From positions 1-64,000 of the forward strand of contig NZ_LGCL01000022.1 of assembly GCF_001306115.1 (NCBI RefSeq): DNA of 64,000 bases, read 5' to 3'. Of this stretch, positions 1 to 7,831 are shown one piece after another. Each line of letters opens with the position of its first letter. The first letter of the stretch is position 1. Source of the DNA: Ornatilinea apprima. GTDB lineage: Bacteria; Chloroflexota; Anaerolineae; Anaerolineales; Anaerolineaceae. The notes beneath the pieces are model-generated. The model had not been told where the DNA came from. It worked only from the letters and a program-made list of their open reading frames with translations, and did no database searches. The translations under genes were made by a program, and so were the position numbers.

Positions 1-175
1 GAACTTCTACTGGACCAAGCAGGAAGTGCTGGAAAAGCTGGACACCAAGATGACCGAAGCCTTCCACGCCGTGCTGGAGATGTCGCTCAAGGAAAAGGCT
101 TACATGCGCGACGCGGCCTATATGGTCTCCATCGCCCGTGTGGTCAAAGCCATGGAGCTGCGCGGCTGGATCTAA
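1..175 (+). CDS. gdhA: Glutamate dehydrogenase, C-terminal fragment
   Basis: This is the last 57 codons of a gene that starts before the window; the frame runs from base 2 to a TAA at 173-175. The peptide begins NFYWTKQEVLEKLD and ends VVKAMELRGWI, the usual C-terminus of Glu/Leu/Phe/Val dehydrogenases of the hexameric glutamate dehydrogenase type. The enzyme interconverts glutamate with 2-oxoglutarate and ammonium in the cytoplasm. Only the terminal helices are visible, so coenzyme preference cannot be judged. A GC-rich hairpin follows the stop codon. Confidence 0.75.
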   Translation, partial: NFYWTKQEVLEKLDTKMTEAFHAVLEMSLKEKAYMRDAAYMVSIARVVKAMELRGWI

Positions 176-237
176 TTCTTTTGTGATGAACCTGGCAGTC
201 GGGCAACTGCTGGTTTCTATCTTCTGTTCTCCTCAAG

Positions 238-264
238 TTCCCCCCTCCGGGCAGAGGGGGGAAA
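238..264 (+). terminator. Terminator-like hairpin after gdhA
   Basis: A stem of about ten base pairs pairs a C-rich arm (239-247) with a G-rich arm (254-263) around a six-base loop. There is no T tract, so it may act as an mRNA 3' end stabiliser rather than a canonical intrinsic terminator. Confidence 0.45.
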
Positions 265-373
265 CCATTTAAGAACACCTGAGCAATGCGCGACGATGGA
301 TGGTTTTTAATTCCTTGCATTAATGTTCTAATAACGTTAAAATGAAACTAATCTTCTCTCCAAGGAGCCCCAG

Positions 374-565
374 ATGCAAGCAGCCGACATCTTGCGCCTT
401 CTCCTGGTCGTTTTCAGCTTCGCCATGCTGTTCCTCTCCTTTTTCTATCTTTTCAGGCGCAAGCTCACCTTCTGGGACTATCTGGGTTGGGGGCTGGTCG
501 CCGTGTTGATTCCCATTCTGGGTCCCTTCCTGGTGATCGCCAGCCGCCCGGGGAAGAGCCAATAA
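374..565 (+). CDS. Small two-TM membrane protein, PLD nuclease N-terminal-like
   Basis: A 63-residue protein preceded by a good ribosome site (AAGGAG, 362-367) and followed directly by a strong terminator, which supports it as a real gene. Residues about 8-27 are one hydrophobic segment and about 37-56 a second. The second segment ends PILGPFLVIASRPGK, which resembles the short membrane 'PLDc_N' domain of small bacterial membrane proteins. No catalytic residues are visible. The role is unknown; it probably sits in the cytoplasmic membrane. It stands alone between gdhA and a convergent VOC gene. Confidence 0.7.
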   Translation: MQAADILRLLLVVFSFAMLFLSFFYLFRRKLTFWDYLGWGLVAVLIPILGPFLVIASRPGKSQ

Positions 566-590
566 AAAAACGCCCGCGCGGGCGTTTTTT
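564..590. terminator. Bidirectional intrinsic terminator
   Basis: An A tract (564-570), a GC-only palindrome CGCCCGCGCGGGCG (571-584) and a T tract (585-590) form a symmetrical terminator. It serves the small membrane protein on the plus strand and the convergent VOC gene on the minus strand. Confidence 0.9.
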
Positions 591-625
591 GTTGTCTGTT
601 TAGGCGCATGCGTATTGAAAAAAAC

Positions 626-1081
626 TCATCCCCAGCGCTGCAGCTCCAGAATATTGCCTTCCGGGTCGCGCATGTAAACAAAGCAAATTTCACCTTTGCC
701 TGGCACCTGCACCGTTACCACCTCGCCCAGGTCGCTGCCGCCGTGTGCCAGCACCTCGGCGCGCGCCGCGCGCACATCGTTCACCGCGAAGGCCAGGTGC
801 GCCAGCCCCGGCTGGTTGATCGCGCGCGGCGACTCGGCTGCCAGGGTGTTGTATTGAAAGATTTCCAGGGTGGGGCCATTCTCCCCGCAGCCGGGCAGGC
901 GCAAGTGCGCCCCGCGCAGGTGAGCATCTTCCACCCCGGTGGCGCGCTGCAGCCATTCACCCTGCAGGTCGCGCTCCGGCGGCACGGGCTGACAGTTAAA
1001 TACTTGCTGGTAAAACGCGGCCAGTTTGCGCCAGTCTTTGGCAACAATATTGGTATGGGTGTACGTGCATTCAAGTGGCAT
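626..1081 (-). CDS. VOC / glyoxalase-like family protein
   Basis: A 151-residue protein of the vicinal-oxygen-chelate superfamily: an N-terminal beta strand containing THTN, a central strand containing GLAHLAFAV, and the C-terminal FVYMRDPEGNILEL motif typical of glyoxalase and bleomycin-resistance folds. His in THTN and GLAHLAF and Glu in NILEL are the usual metal positions. Start chosen at 1081 because AAGGAG lies just upstream on the minus strand; a longer frame to 1117 has no such signal. It follows the ABC permease gene by ten bases and probably shares its transcript. The substrate cannot be told; a lactoylglutathione-lyase role is not implied. Confidence 0.8.
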   Translation of the reverse strand: MPLECTYTHTNIVAKDWRKLAAFYQQVFNCQPVPPERDLQGEWLQRATGVEDAHLRGAHLRLPGCGENGPTLEIFQYNTLAAESPRAINQPGLAHLAFAVNDVRAARAEVLAHGGSDLGEVVTVQVPGKGEICFVYMRDPEGNILELQRWG

Positions 1082-1091
1082 GTTCAGCTCC

Positions 1092-1862
1092 TTAATCGCT
1101 GAGATCGCGTTGTTCAAACCCGCTGGCTGCCGCGCTCCACATCACTGCCAGCAAGGCGGCAGTTCCCAGCAGCAACAGCCATACAGAAGGGCGCCCTCCG
1201 TTGGGGTTGGCCGTGTAAATCCCGGTTACCGGCGTGAGAAAGCCCATCCCACTGACCGCGCGCGAGAGAATCGCCAGGCCGCCCCACACTCCCCACCCAG
1301 CCAGGCTCACCCAGCGCGCGAAGCCCAAGCGCCCGCCCGCGCTGGCCAGCGCCAGCGCCAGGCTGCCGAGCAGAATAGGCGGCAGGGCCAGGGTGAAAGC
1401 GGCCAGCGACAGCGCGTCTGCGTTGAGGGTGTAGCGCGGCGAGAACAACCCAGGGGCCGCGGCCAGCAGACGCAGCGCCGTGCACACCAGCAGAATGCCG
1501 GCCGCCAGCCCCAGGGCTTTTTCCACCACAATCTGCCAGCGCGGAATGGGAAAAGCCAGAATCAGCGCCAGCGCGCCGCGTTCTTCGGCGCCGGCCATCA
1601 GGCGGCTGCCGGTGAGGATGGCGCAGCCGCACAGCACCAGCCCGAAGAGCAGGTTAAAGCCGGCGGCAAACAGCCACGCCTCCCAGCCGGAGAGCGGCAG
1701 AGAAGCCCCGCTGAGGCGCGCAAAAACCTGCTGGACCGGCAGCGGCACCCCGGCCGCGTGCCAGCCCAACAGGCCTGCCAGCAAACCGCACAGCAGCAGC
1801 AGGCTTTTCAGCCAGCTGCTGAGTGTGGATCGTAATGTCTGGATGAAAACTTCACCCGGCAT
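1092..1862 (-). CDS. ABC-2 type transporter permease
   Basis: A 256-residue integral membrane protein with about six hydrophobic segments and the ABC-2 permease pattern: an N-terminal segment, then a cytoplasmic stretch GSRLMAGAEERGALALILAF (a typical 'ERGTLELLLA'-like motif) and several C-terminal helices. It should form the membrane part of an exporter with the ATPase encoded immediately upstream. The start at 1862 overlaps the ATPase stop (1852-1854) by eleven bases, which suggests translational coupling. Only one permease gene is present, so a homodimer is likely. The substrate is unknown. Confidence 0.8.
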   Translation of the reverse strand: MPGEVFIQTLRSTLSSWLKSLLLLCGLLAGLLGWHAAGVPLPVQQVFARLSGASLPLSGWEAWLFAAGFNLLFGLVLCGCAILTGSRLMAGAEERGALALILAFPIPRWQIVVEKALGLAAGILLVCTALRLLAAAPGLFSPRYTLNADALSLAAFTLALPPILLGSLALALASAGGRLGFARWVSLAGWGVWGGLAILSRAVSGMGFLTPVTGIYTANPNGGRPSVWLLLLGTAALLAVMWSAAASGFEQRDLSD

Positions 1863-2755
1863 GGCCAACCCCATAGTACAGGGAGAACGCCTCTTCAAGG
1901 CTGGGTTGGCGAGCCTTGAAGTCCATCACCTCGCTTTGTTTACGAGCCAGTTCCAACAGCGCCTGCGGGTCGCCGGTAACCAGGCACTGCAGGCGGTTTT
2001 CCTGCCAGCGCAGGTTGCGAATGGTCGGCTGAGATTCAAAGATCTCATGCGTAACCGGCCCGGCAAACTGCATCTCCACTTTGTTGAAGGCGCGCGCGCG
2101 CAGGTGAACCGCGCGTTCCACCGCCACCAGCCGCCCGTTATGGATCACGCCCACCCGGTCGGTGATGCGTTCCATTTCATTCAGCGAGCGCGAAGAGATA
2201 AAGACGGTGCGGCCTTCGCGGCGCACTTCGGCGATTAATTCATACAGCGCCTCACGCCCGGCGTCATCCAGGTAGCGGGTCGGCTCGTCTAAGAGGAGCA
2301 GTTCGGGGTCGTGCATAAAAGCCTGCACCAATCCGATCTTGAAGGTATCCGCTTCATCCAGGCGCTGGATGGGCGCGTTGAGGTTGACCTTGAGCCGCCC
2401 GGCAAGATGTTCAATCTTGCTGAAAGAAACACCACCACGCAGTTTGGAGAAATAGCGCAGCACATTGGCCCCGGTGGTGAAGCGCGGCAGCGACATCTGC
2501 GCGGGCAGGTAGCCCACCAGCTTGCGGATGTGAACGCTCTGGGCGTGGCTGTCCATGCCAAAGAGCAGGGCGCGTCCGGAGGTTGGGCGGATCAGGTCCA
2601 TAAACAGGCGAATGGTTGTGGTTTTGCCCGCCCCATCGGGGCCGAGAAAGCCAAACACTTCACCCGGTTCCACTTCCAGGGTTAATGAATCAATCCCGGC
2701 GCGGGTGCCATAAATTTTGGTTAGATTTTCAGTTCGTGCAACGAAAATAGCGCAT
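1852..2755 (-). CDS. ABC transporter ATPase, degenerate, with frameshift after the start codon
   Basis: ABC-2 family ATPase. The Walker A motif GPDGAGKTT and Walker B LLLLDEPT are intact. Where the signature motif (usually SxG-type) should lie, the sequence reads LDEADTFK, and the H-loop histidine of the usual SSHxL is an arginine (SSRSL). A clean frame exists only from an internal GTG at 2673, which lacks the first strand. The missing N-terminus (AIFVARTENLTKIYG) is present in the same frame upstream, but the only ATG with a ribosome site (AGGAGG, ATG at 2753-2755) is off by one base: an extra base at 2752 breaks the frame. This is either a sequencing error or a damaged gene. The downstream permease is its partner. 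Confidence 0.7.
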
Positions 2756-2873
2756 AGCAGCCTCCTGTAAATTCACCAAACCTGGTGGCCAGATTTAAAA
2801 TGAAAACCGGCGGATCCGAGAGGGAAACCAGCCGGCGGAGACTTTAGCGCGCCTCAGGAGATTGTTGAGAACC

Positions 2874-3041
2874 TCAAGCTGGGTTTCCCCCTTTGAATTG
2901 CTCCATCGTAAAGACGTGAAGGGAAACGCCTTCGCCGCCGTCACGACGCAATTCGCTATTCAACACCTTTTTCGATAACACCTGTCTATCGTCCGTACTG
3001 GGAGGGACGCTTTCGGCGTTATCTGAGCCTTCAAGCTCCAT
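2874..3041 (-). CDS. 55-residue hypothetical peptide
   Basis: A short frame below the usual length cutoff: ATG at 3039-3041, TGA at 2874-2876. It is preceded by AAGGAG five bases before the ATG, a better site than many genes nearby. The product starts MELEGSDNAESVPP, is hydrophilic and charged in its first two thirds, and ends HVFTMEQFKGGNPA; it contains no cysteine and no membrane segment. It is co-directional with the ABC exporter genes about 120 bases downstream. I recognise no family. It could be a small regulator or an exported peptide precursor; neither is shown. Confidence 0.45.
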   Translation of the reverse strand: MELEGSDNAESVPPSTDDRQVLSKKVLNSELRRDGGEGVSLHVFTMEQFKGGNPA

Positions 3042-3662
3042 TACAACTCCTTACATAATCGAATAATATACACACGGACACCTTCTCCCGTGTAGTTTAA
3101 TTTTATGGATGAATCGCGGATTCGTCAAGCGATTCGCCTGGATTGATGCATATCAGTATCGATAGGTCAAACCGCCCTGCGGAAGATTGCGATTCTCTTG
3201 TAGGGCGGTGTTGAGGGCGGATGATCTGCTATGAATCAAAACCATTTTGAAGCCCGCCCGAAACCCGCCGGTATCGTATTGGTGGGATTCGGGCGGGTAG
3301 CTACACGGGTTTACCTTTGAAGTGGATTTTCCGCCTTCCACCCACTCTACCCATGAAGGTGGTTGACCGCCGAACGTTTGTCTTGTAGGGCGGTGTTGAG
3401 GGCGGATGATCTGCTGTGAATCAAAACCATCTTGAAGCTCGCCCGAAACCCGCCGTTGATCAATCTGTTGGTGGGTTTCAGGCGGGCCAATACGCTGGTT
3501 TACCTTTGAAGTGGATTTTCCGCCTTCCACCCACCCTACCCATGAAGGTGGTTGACCGCCGAACCCTACGGAAGGATGGGATTCTGGTGTTGTTTGTTTG
3601 ATGGTGAAATTTACGCGGGTGGCTTCGCGCCCTGTTTTTGAATTCGTGGGAATGAATGGCGG
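3042..3662. repeat. Intergenic region with a two-copy 185-bp direct repeat
   Basis: No gene is supported here. Two imperfect copies of about 180 bases lie in tandem at 3196-3375 and 3381-3564, offset by 185. Each starts TCTTGTAGGGCGGTGTTGAG and ends GTTGACCGCCGAAC. Each contains an inner inverted pair built from CCCGAAACCCGCCG and a later CGGGCGG. The same core recurs in other gaps of this window (about 23.67, 57.55 and 60.35 kb), so it belongs to a dispersed non-coding repeat family. Short frames within it are repeat artefacts. Confidence 0.8.
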
Positions 3663-6062
3663 TTAATAGCCGGGCAGGAAGAAGCCTTTGGTGTGCGGGC
3701 GCGCGCTGAAGACCGTGCCGGGCGTGGAACTGCCGTAACTGTTGGTGGCGATCACGCGGTAGTAATACGTTACCCCATTCTGCAGATTCAGGTCTACAAA
3801 AGAGGTTTCGTTCTGCCCGGTGGTGCCCACCGCCGTCCAACCGCTGCTGCCGTTGAGCGAGCGCTCCACGCGGTAGCCGGTTTCGTCGTCAATCACATCC
3901 TGCCATTCCACTTGGATGGCCGTGAGCGAAAAGCCTTTACCTTCGCCTCCCTGAGGAGCCAACGGCACACCGCAGGCGCGCGTGGCGCGCGTTACCTGTG
4001 CCGGTGTGCTGGAGACCAGTCCGCTGCCGGTGGCGGTGACACGGTAATAATAGGTGGTGCCGCAGGTGAGGCCGGCTTCTTCAAACTGGGTGCTGTTCGC
4101 CGGCAGATCGCTCAGCAGCGTCCAGGCTGCGCCGTCCGGAGAGCGTTCCACCCGGTAATTGCCTTCCAGACTGTTGGAGTCACTCCAGGTGAGGCGGATG
4201 CGCTGCATGGAGAGCGCCGCGGACGACAGGCTGCCCGGCGCGCACAACCCGCTGGAGACGGTGATCGTGCTGCTGGGCGTGCTCTCGCTGACGCTGTCCA
4301 GTCCGATGACCCGGTACTGGTAGGTGCTGCCGCAGGTTAGCGTGGAATCGGTGTAGCTGGTAGCGTTTGCGGCTGTGGTGCCGATGGCGCTCCAACTGCT
4401 GCTGCCCTGCGGCGCGCGCTCCACGCGGTAGCCGATCTCGCTGGTGTTGGTGTCCGTCCAGTTCAGGCGGATTTGCGTGCCGCTCAGAGTTGTGGCAGTG
4501 AGGCCGTTGGGCGGGTAGAGGCAAGATTGGGTGGTGAGCGTTTTTTCGGCGCTGGCTGCCGAGGTGCCGTTGCCGTTATACGATTTCACCCGGTAGCGGT
4601 AGCTGGTGCCGCAGGTGAGACTGCTGTCGGTGAAGCTGGCCTGGTTGGCGGCGGTGCCGCCGAGGGGCGCCCAGGCTGTGCTGCCGATTGCCGCGCGTTC
4701 CACGCGAAACCCCGCTTCATTGGTGGAAGCGTCCGTCCAGGTGACCTGAATGGAAGTGCGTGAGAGCGCCGATCCGTTTACATTGGTTGGCACAGCGGGC
4801 GGCGGGCCGTCACGGAAGCGCGCCGCGGTGGTGCGGGTGGTATTGAGTGTGCGCGCGTTGTCGGCGCTGCTGCTTCCGGTGTCATACCCGTTGTACGTAA
4901 CGTTGGGGTTCGACCAGTAGTTAATCCGTGTGCAGGTTGGACAGAAGTTTGCATAAGACATGATGGTGCGGAAGTTACCCGCCTGGCTGAGGAAGCCGTA
5001 AGAATAGCTGAAATAGCCGGTTCCGCCATAGAGCTGCGCCGCCTGATAATCATGATGTGCGCCCATGTTGTGCCCGGTTTCGTGCGCCAGGGTGTAGCCG
5101 GAAAGGCATTCGCGCGAGACAACCGCAAAGGCGTACTGGTCAAAAAAGCTCTCGTAGCCCTGCTGCAGCATCCAGGCGATGCCGCAGTAGCTGCCGCCTG
5201 CACGGATCAGCACCACCAGATCGGCGTTGTACGTATTGCGCAGGCTGTGCACGCTGTCCATATAACCGTCGCTGGTATACGTCAGGTGGTCGAGGTTGGT
5301 CTCATACGCAAAGCTAGACTCGGAATAACTGACCTCGCTGGTGTGGACCAATTGCATCCGGGTGTTGATCTGGCTGTTGTTGTAGCTGGTATTGGCCAGC
5401 GCGATGGCGTTGGCGATTTCGCTTTGGATGGCGCTGTCGCCCCCGGCGGTACTGCGCGCCGTGGGGGTGTAAACCACCAGCACGTCCAGCAGGGTTCCGT
5501 CGTCGTCGCCCACCAGCCCCTGCGCCTGCAGGTTATAAGCGGTGTTGGGCGGTGTGGGTGAGGTGCTGTCGGGGGTGAGGTTGGCAAGGTTCACCTGCTC
5601 CAGCAGGGCCTGATTGGCGTCCAGCATGCGCAGGCGGTAGAACGAGCCGGCCAGGTTAAGCGTGCCCGCCAGCGCGGATTCGGTGAAAGCCAGGCTGACC
5701 TCGCTGCCCGGCTGGCTGCTCACCGCGCCGGTGAGGGTGGTTACGCCGTTGGCGTCCACCGCGGCGGATTGCAGCTCGGCGATGAAGGTGGCGTCGCTGA
5801 ACAGGTTAAGGGTAATACTGAACGGGCCTCCGCCGCTTTGCAGCTCAGCAGCTGCCTGGCGCAGCAGGTCGTAGTTTACCTGCACATTGCGCGCGCGCAC
5901 CAGCTCCGGGGTGGGCGCCAGGCGCGGGTAGCTGGCCTGTTGCGGGTCATCAAACACGGCTGGCGCGGAGTCCTGCGCCAAAACGGGCAAAGCCCCGATA
6001 ACCGCCGCAATCAGGGCAGCGATCAGGGCGAATGTGATTGGGCGAATCAGGGCGGGTTTCAT
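3663..6062 (-). CDS. Secreted reprolysin-like metalloprotease with fibronectin III repeats
   Basis: A 799-residue exported protein. Residues 1-30 form a signal peptide ending PVLAQ. The catalytic domain lies at about 190-420 and carries the metzincin zinc motif HETGHNMGAHHD (residues 327-338) and a Met-turn IMSY (367-370), typical of M12-type peptidases. Four fibronectin type III modules follow at about 425-510, 515-605, 607-695 and 700-790, each with the same 'YRVERS ... YYYRV' spacing. Residues 40-180 resemble a propeptide. It should degrade external protein, with the FN3 modules acting as spacers or binding units. There is no obvious C-terminal anchor. It is monocistronic, and the next gene upstream on this strand starts beyond a repeat-free gap. 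Confidence 0.9.
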   Translation of the reverse strand: MKPALIRPITFALIAALIAAVIGALPVLAQDSAPAVFDDPQQASYPRLAPTPELVRARNVQVNYDLLRQAAAELQSGGGPFSITLNLFSDATFIAELQSAAVDANGVTTLTGAVSSQPGSEVSLAFTESALAGTLNLAGSFYRLRMLDANQALLEQVNLANLTPDSTSPTPPNTAYNLQAQGLVGDDDGTLLDVLVVYTPTARSTAGGDSAIQSEIANAIALANTSYNNSQINTRMQLVHTSEVSYSESSFAYETNLDHLTYTSDGYMDSVHSLRNTYNADLVVLIRAGGSYCGIAWMLQQGYESFFDQYAFAVVSRECLSGYTLAHETGHNMGAHHDYQAAQLYGGTGYFSYSYGFLSQAGNFRTIMSYANFCPTCTRINYWSNPNVTYNGYDTGSSSADNARTLNTTRTTAARFRDGPPPAVPTNVNGSALSRTSIQVTWTDASTNEAGFRVERAAIGSTAWAPLGGTAANQASFTDSSLTCGTSYRYRVKSYNGNGTSAASAEKTLTTQSCLYPPNGLTATTLSGTQIRLNWTDTNTSEIGYRVERAPQGSSSWSAIGTTAANATSYTDSTLTCGSTYQYRVIGLDSVSESTPSSTITVSSGLCAPGSLSSAALSMQRIRLTWSDSNSLEGNYRVERSPDGAAWTLLSDLPANSTQFEEAGLTCGTTYYYRVTATGSGLVSSTPAQVTRATRACGVPLAPQGGEGKGFSLTAIQVEWQDVIDDETGYRVERSLNGSSGWTAVGTTGQNETSFVDLNLQNGVTYYYRVIATNSYGSSTPGTVFSARPHTKGFFLPGY

Positions 6063-6188
6063 ACAGCGGCAACCAGGTTTTTGAATACTACTAAATTAGT
6101 CGATATTGATAAACTCATTTTACTATATCACAACCAACCTGTCGCCCTATCTAAAAACGCTGTAAGTTTTTTGTAAATACCTCCGCGC

Positions 6189-7820
6189 CTAGGCTTCGAC
6201 GGGCACCAGCCACAGTGATTGGTAGGGCTGCAAGGAAAGCTGGCGCGCTTGCGCGTTGCTGAAGGTCTGGTCACTGAGCACATCGCGCCACGCGCTCACC
6301 TCAAAGCCTTCTTCATTGATGTCCGCGCACGCGCCGCAGGTTTGGTTGGTAAAGTTGGTCAGGCATACCACCAGCCCGGCCTCAAACAAAGAGAAGCGCA
6401 GCACGCCAAACACGCCCTCACCCGCGTCCAGAATGGTCTGCACCCCGGCTGGGTCAAAGGCGGGCACCGCAGCGCGCGCCGCGGCCAGCTGGCGCAGACC
6501 GTCGTACACGCGGCGCAGCGGGCTGTTTTCTTGCGCCATCTGGTTTTCCACCGCGTTCAAATCCACCGTTTGAGACACCGCGATGCGCCCTTCGCCGGAG
6601 ATGCGCGCGGGCAGGGCCGGGGCCAGCAGACTGGAGAGCGACAGCGCCGGCAGGCCCACCAGCGAGAAGAGCACGGCGTGGGCAGCCAGGTAGCGGGCGA
6701 TGCCGGTGTCTTCAGTTTCGCCGTCGGCCGCGCGCAGCGCGTCCCACAGGCGCAGGCGCAGCTCCAGCGCGTCGGGCTGTCCGTCTGCCCCGCTCTGCCA
6801 GGTTACCTGCCCGCCGCGGGCTTCCGCCTGCCGCCCCAGCGAGCGGCGTTGTTCGGCGCTTAATACGCGCGCGGCCGGCTGCACGGCGAAGCTTTCCAGC
6901 GTGTCGATCTGGTTGTAGAACATCACTTCCGGGAAGGGCAATGACATACGCTTAGCCCAGGTGCGGAACGGGGCCGTGTCGCCGTTCCACAGCGCGTGCA
7001 GCAACAGGGGCGCGAAGGCGTTATTGGGCAGCAGGTGGGCTTCGTTTTCACCGTTGCCGCCGTAGAGCGCCGTGTCGCCCTGATCGCTGCTCACCCCTGC
7101 CATCAGCCGGAAACCAGGGGCGCATTCATTGACCACCGAGCGCAAGAAGCGCGCGGCCAGGTGGCAGCGGGTATCGTTGAGCTTTAGGCTTCCGTCACGG
7201 TACCACAAGCGCTCCACGTCCACCAGGCGCGCCAGGCGCGCTCCACGGTAGACGGTGTGCAGCAAGGCCGCCGACATTTCGCGCAGAATTTGCGGGTTGA
7301 GATAGTTAAGGGTGGGGTTTTCTTGCCCCAGGTAATACGCCTCAAAGTCCGGTTCGCCCTGGCAGAAGGCCTGGAACCAGTGATGGGCGCGCGCGGTGCG
7401 CTGCAGGGGCAGGTCGGTCATCAAATGGAACTGCCCGCCCAGCGCCAGAATGTCGCTCCAGTTCCCCACCTCCGAACGCACCCGCCGGAAGTCTTGCGTG
7501 GCGTGCGGGTCGTTCTCTTCGGCAGGGTAGAAGGGCAGCAGGTGCAAACCGCTCACCCAACCCTTCAGCCAGCGTTCGGCGAACTGGCGCAGCCCTGCCA
7601 GGGCGGTTGGCGCGCTGCCGAGAAAGTCGGTTGGGTTGGCCATCAGAAACAGGTCACCGGCGCTGAAACGGTGTTCGGCGTCCAGCGCAGGCAGCGGCAT
7701 GGCCTCGCGCAGCGCCTGCAGCCAGAGAATAGTTTTTTGGGCTTCTTCGTCACCGTAGATGGTGGAAAAGACAAAATCCGACTGCATACAGCGGTGATTG
7801 TGATCGTGATCGTGACTCAT
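6189..7820 (-). CDS. GH13_18 (sucrose/glucosylglycerate phosphorylase-like) protein, probably catalytically dead
   Basis: A 543-residue protein with the overall order of subfamily GH13_18 phosphorylases: GLHLLPFYPAEE (about 91-102), a DFRRVRSEVGNWSDI segment (110-124), a PLLLHALWNGD segment (271-281) and a late barrel segment. Catalytic positions are altered. The nucleophile motif RLDAV reads RLVDV (198-202), the acid/base segment (TETN-like) reads LMAGVSSD (239-246), the NH of the first conserved region is QR (140-141), and the H of SHDG is missing (QID, 304-306). It starts MSHDHDHNHR, a possible metal-binding tail. The start at 7820 is set by AAGGAG; the frame extends further upstream without support. 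A histidine phosphatase gene lies eleven bases upstream, so they form one operon. Confidence 0.75.
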   Translation of the reverse strand: MSHDHDHNHRCMQSDFVFSTIYGDEEAQKTILWLQALREAMPLPALDAEHRFSAGDLFLMANPTDFLGSAPTALAGLRQFAERWLKGWVSGLHLLPFYPAEENDPHATQDFRRVRSEVGNWSDILALGGQFHLMTDLPLQRTARAHHWFQAFCQGEPDFEAYYLGQENPTLNYLNPQILREMSAALLHTVYRGARLARLVDVERLWYRDGSLKLNDTRCHLAARFLRSVVNECAPGFRLMAGVSSDQGDTALYGGNGENEAHLLPNNAFAPLLLHALWNGDTAPFRTWAKRMSLPFPEVMFYNQIDTLESFAVQPAARVLSAEQRRSLGRQAEARGGQVTWQSGADGQPDALELRLRLWDALRAADGETEDTGIARYLAAHAVLFSLVGLPALSLSSLLAPALPARISGEGRIAVSQTVDLNAVENQMAQENSPLRRVYDGLRQLAAARAAVPAFDPAGVQTILDAGEGVFGVLRFSLFEAGLVVCLTNFTNQTCGACADINEEGFEVSAWRDVLSDQTFSNAQARQLSLQPYQSLWLVPVEA

Positions 7821-7831
7821 TTTTTCACTCC

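Noticed and set aside
1026..1835. Long plus-strand frame opposite the ABC permease
   Set aside because: It is Gln/Arg/Pro-rich, a shadow frame of GC-rich coding sequence, and has no ribosome site.
3153..3601. Frames within the 3.2-3.6 kb repeat
   Set aside because: They follow the repeat units and have no ribosome site or recognisable content.
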